The notes: generated by a model from the sequence alone, not told the origin. A stretch of 64,000 nt of DNA from an uncultured Paracoccaceae bacterium (GCA_934500835.1 CAKSTR010000013.1:1-64000); one strand, 5' to 3'. Counted from the stretch's first letter, positions 47,966 to 56,835 are shown. Program-made: numbers and translations.

Positions 47966-49723
47966 ATGAAGTTCAAGTACCTTGCAAGCGGCGCTGTGGT
48001 GGCTTCCCTGTCGCTTTCCCCCATTTCCCCGATGGCCAATCCTGCCCGCGCCGACAGCGGCGATGTCGTGGCGGGCCTGATCGTGGGTGCGATCATCGGC
48101 GGCGCCGTCGCCAATGAGAACGCCAAGAAGAAAAGCAAGGGCAAGGCCAAGGCCAAGACCAAATCCACGAAATCGAAGGCCAAGGCCAGCACTCCCGCCA
48201 TTTCGGCCGAACAGAAGGCCGAGAACGTCTCGGTCCAGGAATCGCTGAACCACTTCGGCTGGCCGGTTGGCGCCGCCGATGGCGCGCTTGGTCCGAAGTC
48301 CAAGTCGGCGATCAAGGAATATCAGGCGTTCATGGGCTATCCGGTCACGGGGGATCTGACCGCCGACCAGCGCAATGTGCTTGTGACCGCCTATCACCGG
48401 TCGATGGCCGGCGGCTCGGTGATCTCGGAAATCGTGTCCGGTTCGGTCTATGGGCTGCGCGGCGTGCTGATTGCCCAGGCCGAAGAAATGGCGCCGGGCG
48501 GTGGCACCATGGCCGCCGCCGGCCCGATCGCCAGCGAACCGGGGGTAAAGCCCGGCTCCGTGGCGGCGGCCGCCGCGGCCGCGATCCCCAGCCTTCTGCC
48601 CGAGGCGGAAGAGACCGTCGCCGGCCCCGCCGCGCCGATCACGCCCACGGCCCCCGCCGCGGTGGAGCCGGTGATTCCGTCGGCACCTGTCGTGACGCCG
48701 GTCACGGCGCCTGTCGTGGCCCCCGAAGCCGCCGCGCCGATTCCGCTGCCTGTGGTCTCGGCAGAGCCGGCGGCCACCCCGGCCCCCACCCCCGCCGAAG
48801 AACCCGAGGCCGCGACGGCGGATGCCACCGGCCCCGGCCTGCCGACCTTCCTTGGCGGCGGCGACAAGGGCACGTTGACGGCGACCTGCAACTCGGTGGC
48901 GATGCAAAGCTCGGTCAACGGCGGTGCAGTTGACGCGCTGACAGCCGAGAATGCCGGTCTTGCGCTGGACGAACAGTTCTGTGCCGCGCGGATCGAAGCC
49001 GTCGCCGTCGGGACCGAACTGTCCGCCCAGGTCCAGGGCTTCACGCCCGAACAGATCGCCCAGCAATGCGATGCGCTGGCGCCGGCCCTGAAGGAACATG
49101 TCGCCGCCCTGTCCGCGCAGCCCGCCCAGGAGGTGCTGGCCGGGGTGAGAGAGTTCATGCTGGCCTCGGGCATGTCGCCCGAACAACTGACCGGCACCGC
49201 CAAGGTTTGCCTTGGCGTCGGCTATGGCTCCGACAAGTCCGACGTCGCCCTGGGATCGGCGCTTTTGCTGATCGCCATGGGACAGGATGGCTATGCCGAA
49301 CTGCCGGGCTGGCATCTGGCGCGTGGACAGGCGGATGCGCCGCGCACCGATCTGGCCGAAGGCTGGTATGAAATCTCGGCCTCTGCGGCAGGCAATGGCG
49401 GCGGCGTGTTCGGCGGCGGCGATACCGCAAGGGCCGGGATGCTGGTCGATGCGGCCTATGCGCTGAACGGCCATGGCGCGGTCTTCGACCAACCTGCGGC
49501 TTTGCCCAGCTTCGTGGTGGAGCCGGCCGCCCCCGCGGTGGCGGCGCCGGCCGTCGTAGCCCCTTCAGTTGAAGCCATGGCGGCCGAACCGGCCCCGCTG
49601 CCGGCTGCCCCAGCAGAATCGGCCGGAATGACGGTCGAAGGCCCCGGCGCCGATGCCATGCGCATGGGGGCCGAGGTGTTCCGCGCCGCCCTGACCGCGC
49701 CTTTCGCGGCGATGGCGCAATAG
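47966..49723 (+). CDS. Large exported peptidoglycan-binding-domain protein
   Basis: Role unknown. 585 residues. A signal peptide (MKFKYLASGAVVASLSLSPI) is followed by a glycine-rich hydrophobic patch (GDVVAGLIVGAIIGGAVA). A Lys-rich stretch (about 52-75) leads into a PG_binding_1 domain (about 85-145, VQESLNHFGWPVGAADGALGPKSK). A long Ala/Pro/Val linker (about 185-290) precedes a C-terminal domain (about 295-500) with paired cysteines and an Ala/Pro-rich tail. ATG at 47966 has GGAG upstream; an ATG at 47961 stops after one codon. Expected to sit in the periplasm on the cell wall. A terminator follows. Confidence 0.82.
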   Translation: MKFKYLASGAVVASLSLSPISPMANPARADSGDVVAGLIVGAIIGGAVANENAKKKSKGKAKAKTKSTKSKAKASTPAISAEQKAENVSVQESLNHFGWPVGAADGALGPKSKSAIKEYQAFMGYPVTGDLTADQRNVLVTAYHRSMAGGSVISEIVSGSVYGLRGVLIAQAEEMAPGGGTMAAAGPIASEPGVKPGSVAAAAAAAIPSLLPEAEETVAGPAAPITPTAPAAVEPVIPSAPVVTPVTAPVVAPEAAAPIPLPVVSAEPAATPAPTPAEEPEAATADATGPGLPTFLGGGDKGTLTATCNSVAMQSSVNGGAVDALTAENAGLALDEQFCAARIEAVAVGTELSAQVQGFTPEQIAQQCDALAPALKEHVAALSAQPAQEVLAGVREFMLASGMSPEQLTGTAKVCLGVGYGSDKSDVALGSALLLIAMGQDGYAELPGWHLARGQADAPRTDLAEGWYEISASAAGNGGGVFGGGDTARAGMLVDAAYALNGHGAVFDQPAALPSFVVEPAAPAVAAPAVVAPSVEAMAAEPAPLPAAPAESAGMTVEGPGADAMRMGAEVFRAALTAPFAAMAQ

Positions 49724-49757
49724 AACGTTCGGCGCTGCCGACCGGATCAACGACATC

Positions 49758-49787
49758 AGGCGAAGGTCCTTGCGGCCTTCGCCTTTT
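49758..49787 (+). terminator. Rho-independent terminator
   Basis: AGGCGAAGG (49758-49766) pairs with CCTTCGCCT (49776-49784), 9-nt loop, running into TTTT then CTCTTC. It ends the transcript of the peptidoglycan-binding protein gene. Confidence 0.75.
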
Positions 49788-49901
49788 CTCTTCGTCCAAG
49801 GTGTCGGCCACGGCGGAATTGCGCCCGCATGCAAAGCCGAAATAGCCCCTTCCAATCCGCTGCGACTGCGGCTAGACAGCCGCATCAGGAAGCCGGATCG
49901 T

Positions 49902-49988
49902 GCGGATGTGGCGGAATTGGTAGACGCGCAGCGTTGAGGTCGCTGTTCCTTAACCGGAGTGAAAGTTCGAGTCTTTTCATCCGCACCA
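49902..49988 (+). tRNA. tRNA-Leu (anticodon GAG)
   Basis: 87 nt including CCA. Acceptor GCGGATG pairs with CATCCGC at 49978-49984. The D-loop has GGTAG-type AATTGGTAGACG. The anticodon stem-loop CAGCG-TTGAGGT-CGCTG gives GAG, reading CUC/CUU. A long variable arm and TTCGAGT T-loop mark a class II leucine tRNA. CCA is encoded. A terminator follows at 50001. An excisionase-like gene and AT-richer genes start just downstream. Confidence 0.95.
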
Positions 49989-50000
49989 GCTTCCCTGCCT

Positions 50001-50024
50001 AAGCCCCGGACCCCCGGGGCTTTT
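50001..50024 (+). terminator. Terminator of tRNA-Leu
   Basis: AAGCCCCGG (50001-50009) pairs with CCGGGGCTT (50014-50022), loop ACCC, continuing into TTTT. It lies 12 bp after the tRNA. Confidence 0.8.
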
Positions 50025-50040
50025 GCATTTCTGATGCCGG

Positions 50041-50253
50041 TCATCCCCCATTTTGGCCCCCCATCTGCGAAGTGCTGAAGCACCTCTGTTCGACTACGGC
50101 GGCGACTTCGGCGCCCTTCAGTAGGGGCTTGTTCCCGGTTTTGCAGATCGTGATCTCCGCGCGAGCCGCCATCTCGTAGATGGTTGACTTGGCGATCCCG
50201 AAATCGGCGCGGGAATCGCAGACCCGGACCCGGATCGGCTGCATTTCAACCAT
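50041..50253 (-). CDS. Excisionase/AlpA-like helix-turn-helix protein
   Basis: 70-residue DNA-binding protein. The core SRADFGIAKSTIYEMAARAEI resembles the winged HTH of AlpA/excisionase proteins of mobile elements, where a wing with basic residues follows (TICKTGNKPLLKGAEVAAVV). Such proteins direct excision or regulate an element. AGGAGG lies about 8 nt before the ATG at 50253. It sits directly next to tRNA-Leu, a common integration site, but no integrase is visible here, so it may be a remnant. Confidence 0.6.
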   Translation of the reverse strand: MVEMQPIRVRVCDSRADFGIAKSTIYEMAARAEITICKTGNKPLLKGAEVAAVVEQRCFSTSQMGGQNGG

Positions 50254-50557
50254 GGCCGATCCTCCTCTCGAACGCCGGCCAGCAAATACGACAGGCCGCT
50301 TCACAGATGCCGCGCACGATCTCTTCCTCGCTCAGTGGGGCCGCCCGGCCCTACACGCTGACCCCGGGGGCACGGCAGTGATCCGCGTCCTGACCGCGAT
50401 CCCCGGTTGCGCCAAGCCGGACCCGCAGGGCAGGGCCGATGGGGCCAGGCTGGCAGCCACCCGGGAACGAAACGCGATCTGGAGCGTTGCCTCCATGACT
50501 TGGATGAGTGCGCAGTTGCCGCCTGAACGATGGGATCGCCGTGCGTTTCAGTACTAA
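50252..50557 (+). CDS. Possible small hypothetical protein
   Basis: A 101-residue frame starting MADPPLERRPANTTGRF, overlapping head-to-head with the excisionase-like gene at CCATGG. Its composition is plausible (HDLFLAQWGRPALHADPGG, NAIWSVASMTWMSAQL) but no family is recognised and no clear ribosome site precedes it. It may be spurious. Otherwise 50254-50585 holds no recognisable gene. Confidence 0.3.
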   Translation: MADPPLERRPANTTGRFTDAAHDLFLAQWGRPALHADPGGTAVIRVLTAIPGCAKPDPQGRADGARLAATRERNAIWSVASMTWMSAQLPPERWDRRAFQY

Positions 50558-50585
50558 GTCGCAACTCGTAAAGGAGGTTGTTACA

Positions 50586-51050
50586 ATGTTGAAGGCGCTT
50601 ACACTTCTGACCTCGGCTGTCGTTGTTTCGTCTGCCTCGGCCCTTTGGGCTCAAGAAGCCCCGGTGGTTGATTGCGCCACTGAGTTTGCGTCATTCGACG
50701 CCGACGGAAACGGGCGGATCAGCGAAGACGAGGCGCCGGCCGTCTATGCCCGAGCTCGCGTTGATGGTGTTACGGTCAGTCCAGAAGGTCTGACATCTGA
50801 CGAATACGCAGCCATCTGCGGCTCTGACCATTGGAAGGCGCAAGCAGTGGACGAAGGGGCTCCGCTTGAAGGGGCAAACAGCTTCACCGAAGAGCAGGCC
50901 AAAGACCGTGCCTTGTCCTGGAACTTCACCGAAGTCTCTGCCTTGCAGCAAGATGACAAAGGCATCTGGCGCGGCACTGCCAAGCAGGGCGACGCGACAG
51001 TGAACATTGCCATTGACTACAAGGGCAATGTCGTCGCCACCCCGCAGTAA
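50586..51050 (+). CDS. Exported EF-hand calcium-binding protein
   Basis: 154 residues. Signal peptide LTLLTSAVVVSSASALWAQ. One canonical EF-hand loop, DADGNGRISEDE (about residue 38), with Asp, Asp, Asn and Glu at calcium positions 1, 3, 5 and 12. The rest (SFTEEQAKDRALSWNFTEVSALQQ, GIWRGTAKQGDATVNIAIDYKGNVVA) has a PepSY-like look. AAAGGAGG lies about 8 nt before the ATG. By hand count 50581-50880 is 176/300 G+C (59%), below its surroundings, suggesting acquisition. Function unknown; periplasmic calcium-dependent binding is inferred. Confidence 0.75.
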   Translation: MLKALTLLTSAVVVSSASALWAQEAPVVDCATEFASFDADGNGRISEDEAPAVYARARVDGVTVSPEGLTSDEYAAICGSDHWKAQAVDEGAPLEGANSFTEEQAKDRALSWNFTEVSALQQDDKGIWRGTAKQGDATVNIAIDYKGNVVATPQ

Positions 51051-51145
51051 ACACTCCCTCGAACATTCGAACGGTTCCGGATCAAGGGCGCTTCTTGGCT
51101 GCCCGGGGCAGGAACATGTTTGACGCTGAACAAGGACCAAATGAC

Positions 51146-51724
51146 ATGGCTATCATCACGCGTGTGTATGCAACCTATGAGGAGGCTCGTCGTGCAGCGG
51201 AGGCTGTCGAGGCGCTTCATTTGAGCGGCGCTGAGGCATCCGTTCTTGGGAACGAGTCTCTGCGAGAGCACTACACCAACCCTGATGCGGCTTCCGGTGC
51301 TGCGACCGGGGCAGGTGTAGGCGCGGCAGTCGGCGGCGGTGCAGGGCTGCTTGCAGGGCTTGGCATGTTGGCTATCCCCGGGATCGGGCCCCTGGTCGCC
51401 GCAGGTTGGCTTGCCGCTACCGCAGTTGGTGCCGCAGGCGGTGCGCTTGCTGGCGGTGCAGTAGGCGCAATTGCCGATCTGGGCCTGTCTGCCGAGGAGG
51501 CGCCGGTGTTCTCCGAGGCGGTGCGTCGCGGGAATGTTGCGGTCTCTGTTCGCTTCCGTGACGAAGATCGAGCAGCCGTCGAGGGCGCCCTGAGCGCACA
51601 CCGGAACCACGAGTATGATCGGCTGAGAGACACCTATGAAGCCGAGGGTTGGCGGTATGACGAAGCTCCCGAAGAACGGGAGGCCCGCATCGCGCGCGCA
51701 CAAAGTACCCGACCCATGTTGTAA
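51146..51724 (+). CDS. YflT/general-stress-protein-like protein with glycine zipper
   Basis: 192 residues. The N-terminus (MAIITRVYATYEEARRAAEAVEAL, then ASVLGNES) resembles the YflT/GSP17M alpha-beta domain. The middle (about 50-110) is a glycine/alanine-rich membrane-like stretch, for example GAATGAGVGAAVGGGAGLLA and AATAVGAAGGALAGGAVGA, of glycine-zipper type. The C-terminus (EAPVFSEAVRRGNVAVSVRF, then DTYEAEGWRYDEAPEEREAR) is a second soluble domain. Such proteins are associated with stress in Bacillus and alphaproteobacteria. CAAGGA lies about 10 nt before the ATG at 51146. No partner gene. Confidence 0.7.
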   Translation: MAIITRVYATYEEARRAAEAVEALHLSGAEASVLGNESLREHYTNPDAASGAATGAGVGAAVGGGAGLLAGLGMLAIPGIGPLVAAGWLAATAVGAAGGALAGGAVGAIADLGLSAEEAPVFSEAVRRGNVAVSVRFRDEDRAAVEGALSAHRNHEYDRLRDTYEAEGWRYDEAPEEREARIARAQSTRPML

Positions 51725-52254
51725 AACCGGCAGGCGCGGCTCTAGAGCCGCGCCGCGCATATTGGACCAGGCTGAACGCAGATACTGATGTTGAGTTGCC
51801 GCCGCCAGCAGGGCGGCGGTGGTCATCCCGCCCCGCAAGAACACCACGCCCTGCAAGCCCGTCAGCGCCGGCGCGATACCCCGCATCGAGATGCTGCGCA
51901 GGTCGATGCGCGTCCGGCCGAACCATCTGGCGACGATGGAGCGGATACAGGCGCGCCGCAATCTGGTGTTCGTGAATGGCGAAGGGATGAAATCCCCCGG
52001 CGATTCTGGCAAGCCTTGGAAACCCTGCCCCGGGGCCAGCGGTGCGGCGCCGACGCCCGCCCGGTCCGGCTGGCGGCTCGCCGCAGCCGGCGGTCAATCT
52101 TCCGCCACTTTCCCCGCAGGACTGACCGACTTTCCCGCATTTGCCCTCTGAAGGGCCGAGCGCCTACATGAGCGTTGCATTGCGGGACGTCATTTGCTTA
52201 CGTCCAAGGCAATAGAGCGCAGGATCACCTGCCGGACGATGGGGAGACGAAAGC
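51725..52254. other. Stretch of 530 bp without a convincing gene
   Basis: Frames on both strands are open for up to 110 codons here, but none shows a ribosome site or recognisable family. On the minus strand a 331-codon frame (52012-51017) runs antisense through the two preceding genes and looks like a shadow. The GC content returns to the regional level. It may be the decayed edge of an inserted segment. A palindrome (52179-52213) lies before the ABC operon. Confidence 0.5.
52179..52213. promoter_or_regulatory. Two-part palindrome upstream of the ABC operon
   Basis: ATTGC (52179-52183) and GGACGT (52185-52190) are mirrored by ACGTCC (52200-52205) and GCAAT (52209-52213). It ends 41 bp before the ATPase start. 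It could be an operator or leader hairpin for the polyamine-type transporter genes; the binding protein is unknown. Confidence 0.45.
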
Positions 52255-53358
52255 TTGGCAGCAGCGCCACGGGATGACGCATATGTCGCGTTCGAACATG
52301 TCCAGAAAAGCTATGATGGCGTTTCGCTGGTCGTTAAGGACCTGAACCTGACGATCGCAAAGGGTGAGTTCCTGACCATGCTGGGGCCCTCCGGCTCTGG
52401 CAAGACAACTTGCCTGATGATGCTGGCCGGCTTCGAGACCGCCACCAATGGCAAGATCCTGCTGGACGGCGTCAACATCAACGTGGTGCCGCCGCACAAG
52501 CGCGGCATCGGGATGGTGTTCCAGAATTACGCGCTTTTCCCGCATATGACGGTGGGCGAGAACCTGTCCTTCCCGCTGGAAGTGCGCGGCCTGGGCAAGT
52601 CCGAACGCGAAGCCAAGATCAAGCGCGCGCTGGACATGGTGCAGATGGGCGCCTTTGCCGCGCGCCGCCCGGCCCAGCTTTCGGGCGGCCAGCAGCAGCG
52701 CATCGCGCTGGCGCGGGCGCTGGTCTTCGATCCCGCCCTGGTGCTGATGGACGAACCCCTCGGCGCGCTGGACAAGCAGTTGCGCGAACATATGCAGTTC
52801 GAGATCAAGCACCTGCATGAAAGCCTTGGCATCACGGTGGTCTATGTCACCCATGATCAGGGTGAGGCGCTGACCATGTCCGACCGCATCGCCGTCTTCA
52901 ACGATGGCCGCATCCAGCAGCTTGCGCCGCCGGCGGATCTGTATGAACGCCCCGACAACAGCTTTGTCGCCGGCTTTATCGGCGAGAACAACAAGCTGCC
53001 CGGCACCATCGAGGAGCTGAACGGCGACAAGGCCCTTGTGCGGCTGGCGACCGGGGAACTGATCGACGCCACCGCCGTCAACGTGCGCGAGAAGGGCCAG
53101 AAGACCCTGGTCTCGATCCGGCCCGAACGGGTGGAGTTCAAGCCCGGGATGATGCCCGCCGGCGCCCATACCATCGGCGCCGAGGTGCTTGAGGTGATCT
53201 ATATGGGCGACATCCTGCGGGCGCGCCTCGGGGTGGCCGGATCGGATGATTTCGTCATCAAGATGCGCAACACCCTTGGCCAGACCAGATTGGCACAGGG
53301 GCAGAAGATCAATGTGGGCTGGCATCCGCAGGATGCCCGCGCGCTTGATCCCAACTGA
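52255..53358 (+). CDS. ABC transporter ATPase, polyamine (PotA/PotG) type
   Basis: Drives import by the adjacent permeases. 367 residues. Walker A GPSGSGKTT near residue 44, Q-loop VFQNYALFPHMTV near 88, signature LSGGQQQRIALARAL near 142, Walker B LVLMDEPLGALD near 163 and the switch His in VTHDQGEALTMSDR near 198. The C-terminal TOBE-type regulatory domain (SIRPERVEFKPG, IYMGDILRARL) is typical of PotA/MalK-like importers. The start is TTG with GGGGAG about 8 nt upstream. First gene of a four-gene operon. Confidence 0.92.
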   Translation: MAAAPRDDAYVAFEHVQKSYDGVSLVVKDLNLTIAKGEFLTMLGPSGSGKTTCLMMLAGFETATNGKILLDGVNINVVPPHKRGIGMVFQNYALFPHMTVGENLSFPLEVRGLGKSEREAKIKRALDMVQMGAFAARRPAQLSGGQQQRIALARALVFDPALVLMDEPLGALDKQLREHMQFEIKHLHESLGITVVYVTHDQGEALTMSDRIAVFNDGRIQQLAPPADLYERPDNSFVAGFIGENNKLPGTIEELNGDKALVRLATGELIDATAVNVREKGQKTLVSIRPERVEFKPGMMPAGAHTIGAEVLEVIYMGDILRARLGVAGSDDFVIKMRNTLGQTRLAQGQKINVGWHPQDARALDPN

Positions 53359-53426
53359 CGCCGGCGACGGCGGCAATAAAAGGCCCGGACAAGGGGCTGC
53401 AAACGAAAACCAACAGGAGAATGACG

Positions 53427-54506
53427 ATGAAAAGACTTCTGGTCCTGACCACTGCGCTTGGCGCCTTCGCGCTGCCAGCCGCGGCTGATGATGTCACCGT
53501 GATGGGCTGGGGCGGCGCCTATGCCAACAGCCAGATCGAGGCCTATTTCAAGCCCTTCGAAGCCGCCACCGGCAACAAGGTGATCTCGATCGACAGCGAC
53601 AACCCGGCCACGCCCCTGAAGGCGCAGGTCGAGGCAAGCAACGTCACCATGGATGTCGCCGTCCTTGAGATCGCCGATGCCGTGCGCCTTTGCGACGAAG
53701 GCATGATCATCCCGATCGACGTGGCCAGCCTGCCCGCGGGTGCCGACGGCACCGCCGCTGCCGACGATTTCCTGGCCGGCACCGTCACCGAATGCATGAT
53801 CCCGACCGACATCTATTCGACCATCATCGGCTATGACACCTCGAAATTCGCCGAAGGCGCCGGGCCGAAAACCATGGCCGACTTCTTCGACACCGAGAAG
53901 TTCCCCGGCAAGCGCGGCGTTCGCAAGAGCCCGAAGGCAACACTGGAAATGGCACTGATGGCGGATGGCGTTCCGGCCTCCGAAGTCTATGCCCTGCTGG
54001 CGACGCCCGAAGGCGTGGACCGCGCTTTCGCCAAGCTGGATACCATCAAGAAGGATTCCGTGTTCTGGGAAGCCGGGGCGCAGCCGCCGCAACTTCTGGC
54101 CGATGGCGAGGTGGTGATGACCATGTCCTACAACGGCCGGATCTTCAACGCGGCCCATCAGGAAGGCAAGACCTTCGGCATCATGTGGGACGGCCAGGTC
54201 TATGACTGGGAAGGCATGGTTATACCGAAGGGCGCCCCGAATGAGGCCGGCGCGCTTGAGCTGATCAAGTTCGCCACCTCGTCCGAAGCTTCGGCCAAGG
54301 CGGCCGAGTACATCTCCTACGGCCCGCCGCGCAAATCGGCTGCCGCACTGGTTGGCAATATCCAGGGGGCCGATCAGCCGATGCTGCCGAACCTGCCGAC
54401 CGCGCCGGACAACATGACCAATGCCCTGGGCTCGTCGCTGGAGTTCTGGGCCGACCGCGACACCGAGCTGGGTGAGCGTTTCAACGCCTGGCTTGCCGCC
54501 AACTGA
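53427..54506 (+). CDS. ABC transporter substrate-binding protein, polyamine type
   Basis: Periplasmic receptor of the spermidine/putrescine-type (PotD/PotF) family. 359 residues with a signal peptide (MKRLLVLTTALGAFALPAAA). TVMGWGGAYANSQIEAYFKP at the N-terminus, VPAS/GYDTSKFAEG-type hinge and WDGQVYDWEGMVIPKGAPN near residue 255 are in line with the family. A cysteine pair (RLCDEG, VTECMIP) could form a disulfide. The ATG at 53427 is preferred because AGGAGA is only 1 nt from the alternative at 53421. Exact ligand unknown. Confidence 0.88.
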   Translation: MKRLLVLTTALGAFALPAAADDVTVMGWGGAYANSQIEAYFKPFEAATGNKVISIDSDNPATPLKAQVEASNVTMDVAVLEIADAVRLCDEGMIIPIDVASLPAGADGTAAADDFLAGTVTECMIPTDIYSTIIGYDTSKFAEGAGPKTMADFFDTEKFPGKRGVRKSPKATLEMALMADGVPASEVYALLATPEGVDRAFAKLDTIKKDSVFWEAGAQPPQLLADGEVVMTMSYNGRIFNAAHQEGKTFGIMWDGQVYDWEGMVIPKGAPNEAGALELIKFATSSEASAKAAEYISYGPPRKSAAALVGNIQGADQPMLPNLPTAPDNMTNALGSSLEFWADRDTELGERFNAWLAAN

Positions 54507-54593
54507 TGACCAGAGGCGCGGCGCGGGGGAACCCTCGCGCCGCATCCCTTTGATGCCGCTTTCACAGCACGCCGTTGAACGGACCCGGACCCG

Positions 54594-55850
54594 ATGACCT
54601 CTGCGCCCCAGGCTTCTGCACCGCTGACCACCTCTGACGGGCGCCCGCTGAAGGCGGCGCTTGCGGCCGCCGGTGCCCGGGCGCGTCGGCGGGCCTTTCT
54701 TCTGGTGGCCCCGCTTCTGGCCTTTGTGCTTATCACCTTCGTGATCCCGATCGGGCAGATGCTGCACCAGTCGGTCTATCACTCGGGCTTCTCGCAGAAC
54801 GCACCCGCCATTGCCGCCTGGTTCGACGCCAACCCTTCGGGGACTGTGCCGGACGAGGCCGCCTATGCCGCCCTGGCCGAGGATTTCCGCCAGATGCAGG
54901 CCAACAAGACCGCGGGTGAGGCGGGAACCCGCATCAACTATACCCTGCCCGAGACCCGCTCGCTGGTCACCAAGACCGCCCGCGCCGCCGCCGGGATGGA
55001 GCCGCCCTTCAAGGAGGCCTTCCTGGCCGTCGATGCCAAATGGGGCGATCCGGCAGTCTGGCAGGCGATGCGCTCTTCCGCCAAGGCCTATACGAGCGAT
55101 TTCTTCCTTGCCGCGATGGATCTGGAGCGCGGGCCGGATGGCGCGATCAAGCAGGTCGATCAGAACAAGCGGGTCTATATGACGCTTTTCGTCAAGACCT
55201 TCGCCCTTGCGCTTGCGATCACGGTGATCTGCCTGATTCTGGCCTTTCCCATCGCGCATCTTCTGGCGACGCTGCCGATGGCCAAGGCCAACCTTCTGAT
55301 GATCCTTGTGCTTTTGCCGTTCTGGACCTCGCTTCTGGTGCGGACGACCAGCTGGATCGTGCTGTTGCAGGAACAGGGCGTGGTCAATTCGCTGCTGGTC
55401 TATACCGGGGCGATCGGAGACGACGGCCGGCTGCGGATGATCTACAACCAGACGGGCACCATCATCGTGATGACGCATATCCTGCTGCCCTTCATGGTGC
55501 TGCCGCTTTATTCGGTGATGCGGGTCATCCCGCCCAGCTACGCCCGCGCCGCGCGCAGCCTTGGCGCGACAAGCTGGACCACCTTCCGCCGGATATATCT
55601 GCCGCAGACTCTGCCGGGGATCGGGGCCGGCTCGCTTCTCGTCTTCATTCTGGCCGTGGGCTACTACATCACGCCCGCGCTGGTCGGCGGGGCCGATGGG
55701 CAGCTGATCTCGAACATGATCGCCTTCCACATGGGCAAGTCGAACTGGTCGATGGCCGCGGCGCTGGCCGCGATGCTGCTGGCCGGGGTTCTGCTGCTTT
55801 ACTGGCTCTATGACCGTATGGTCGGCATCGACAAGCTGAAGCTTGGCTGA
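54594..55850 (+). CDS. ABC transporter permease, PotB type, with large periplasmic loop
   Basis: Inner-membrane channel subunit. 418 residues, longer than the usual 280-300. After helix 1 (AFLLVAPLLAFVLITFVIPI) comes a loop of about 140 residues (YHSGFSQNAPA to NKRVYMTLFV), then five helices. The ATPase-coupling EAA motif is YARAARSLGATSWTTFRRIY near residue 317. The enlarged loop could meet the substrate-binding protein. Operon member; about 88 bp follow the SBP stop. Confidence 0.9.
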   Translation: MTSAPQASAPLTTSDGRPLKAALAAAGARARRRAFLLVAPLLAFVLITFVIPIGQMLHQSVYHSGFSQNAPAIAAWFDANPSGTVPDEAAYAALAEDFRQMQANKTAGEAGTRINYTLPETRSLVTKTARAAAGMEPPFKEAFLAVDAKWGDPAVWQAMRSSAKAYTSDFFLAAMDLERGPDGAIKQVDQNKRVYMTLFVKTFALALAITVICLILAFPIAHLLATLPMAKANLLMILVLLPFWTSLLVRTTSWIVLLQEQGVVNSLLVYTGAIGDDGRLRMIYNQTGTIIVMTHILLPFMVLPLYSVMRVIPPSYARAARSLGATSWTTFRRIYLPQTLPGIGAGSLLVFILAVGYYITPALVGGADGQLISNMIAFHMGKSNWSMAAALAAMLLAGVLLLYWLYDRMVGIDKLKLG

Positions 55851-55864
55851 GGAGGAAACAACCG

Positions 55865-56797
55865 ATGGCCCTTCCGACCTATGCCGACCCGCTGGAGCGC
55901 ATCTGGTATTACGCCTATCTGGCGATCTGCACGCTGATCTTCATCTTCCTGATCGCGCCGATCCTGGTGATCATGCCGCTCTCGTTCAACGCCGAGCCCT
56001 ATTTCACCTTTACCGAGAAGATGCTGACGCTTGATCCGGCCGGATATTCCCTGCGCTGGTATGACACGCTTGTCACGGTCGGGATGACGGCCCCGGACGC
56101 CACCAGCGGCTGGTGGGCGGACATGTGGTCCAATGCGACCTGGGTGAAGGCCGCGAAGAACTCGGTCATCATAGGGTTCTGGGCGACGATCCTGGCCACC
56201 TGTCTGGGCACTCTGGCAGCCCTTGGCCTGTCGCGCCCCGAGATGCCCTTTCGCCGCATCATCATGGCGATCCTGATCAGCCCGATGATCGTCCCGATCA
56301 TCATCATCGCAACGGGTGTGTTCTTCTTCTACTCCTCGCCCTGCGGCATCGTCGGGCTGGACTGCGGGCGGCTGACCTCGACCTATTCCGGGGTGATCCT
56401 GGCGCATACCACGCTGGGGATTCCCTTCGTGATCATCACGGTGACGGCAACGCTGTCGGGCTTCGATCAGTCGCTGATCCGCGCTGCCGCCAGCCTGGGG
56501 GCCAATCCGCGGACGACCTTCTTCAAGGTGGTGATGCCGCTGATCCTGCCGGGTGTGATCTCGGGCGGGCTGTTCGCCTTCGTCACCTCGTTCGACGAGG
56601 TGGTCGCCGTCCTGTTTCTTGCGGGGCCGGAACAGCAGACCATCCCGCGCCAGATGTGGAACGGCATCCGCGAACAGATCAGCCCGGCGATCCTGTCGGT
56701 GGCGACGATCCTTGTGGTGATCTCCATCGCGCTTCTGGCGACGGTAGAACTGTTGCGACGGCGGTCGGACCGGCTGCGGGGCGTGACGGGGCGGTAA
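55865..56797 (+). CDS. ABC transporter permease, PotC type
   Basis: Second permease subunit. 310 residues with six helices. The coupling motif is LIRAAASLGANPRTTFFKVV near residue 205, with LPGVISGGLFAFVTSFDEVV, a typical PotC segment, following. Between helices 1 and 2 is an enlarged loop including AGYSLRWYDTLV, and a further loop after helix 4 carries two cysteines (SSPCGIVGLDCGRL), possibly a periplasmic disulfide. GGAGG lies 9 nt before the ATG, 14 bp after the upstream stop. Confidence 0.9.
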   Translation: MALPTYADPLERIWYYAYLAICTLIFIFLIAPILVIMPLSFNAEPYFTFTEKMLTLDPAGYSLRWYDTLVTVGMTAPDATSGWWADMWSNATWVKAAKNSVIIGFWATILATCLGTLAALGLSRPEMPFRRIIMAILISPMIVPIIIIATGVFFFYSSPCGIVGLDCGRLTSTYSGVILAHTTLGIPFVIITVTATLSGFDQSLIRAAASLGANPRTTFFKVVMPLILPGVISGGLFAFVTSFDEVVAVLFLAGPEQQTIPRQMWNGIREQISPAILSVATILVVISIALLATVELLRRRSDRLRGVTGR

Positions 56798-56835
56798 CGC
56801 CCTCTGGCGCGCCATGTCAGGCCGGGCGCGGCCCG

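Noticed and set aside
50301..50654. 117-codon minus-strand frame upstream of the EF-hand gene
   Set aside because: Overlaps the signal peptide region of the EF-hand gene antisense; Arg/Pro-rich shadow sequence.
51017..52012. 331-codon minus-strand frame over the EF-hand and YflT-like genes
   Set aside because: Antisense to two genes with good ribosome sites and signal or domain features; no recognisable motif.
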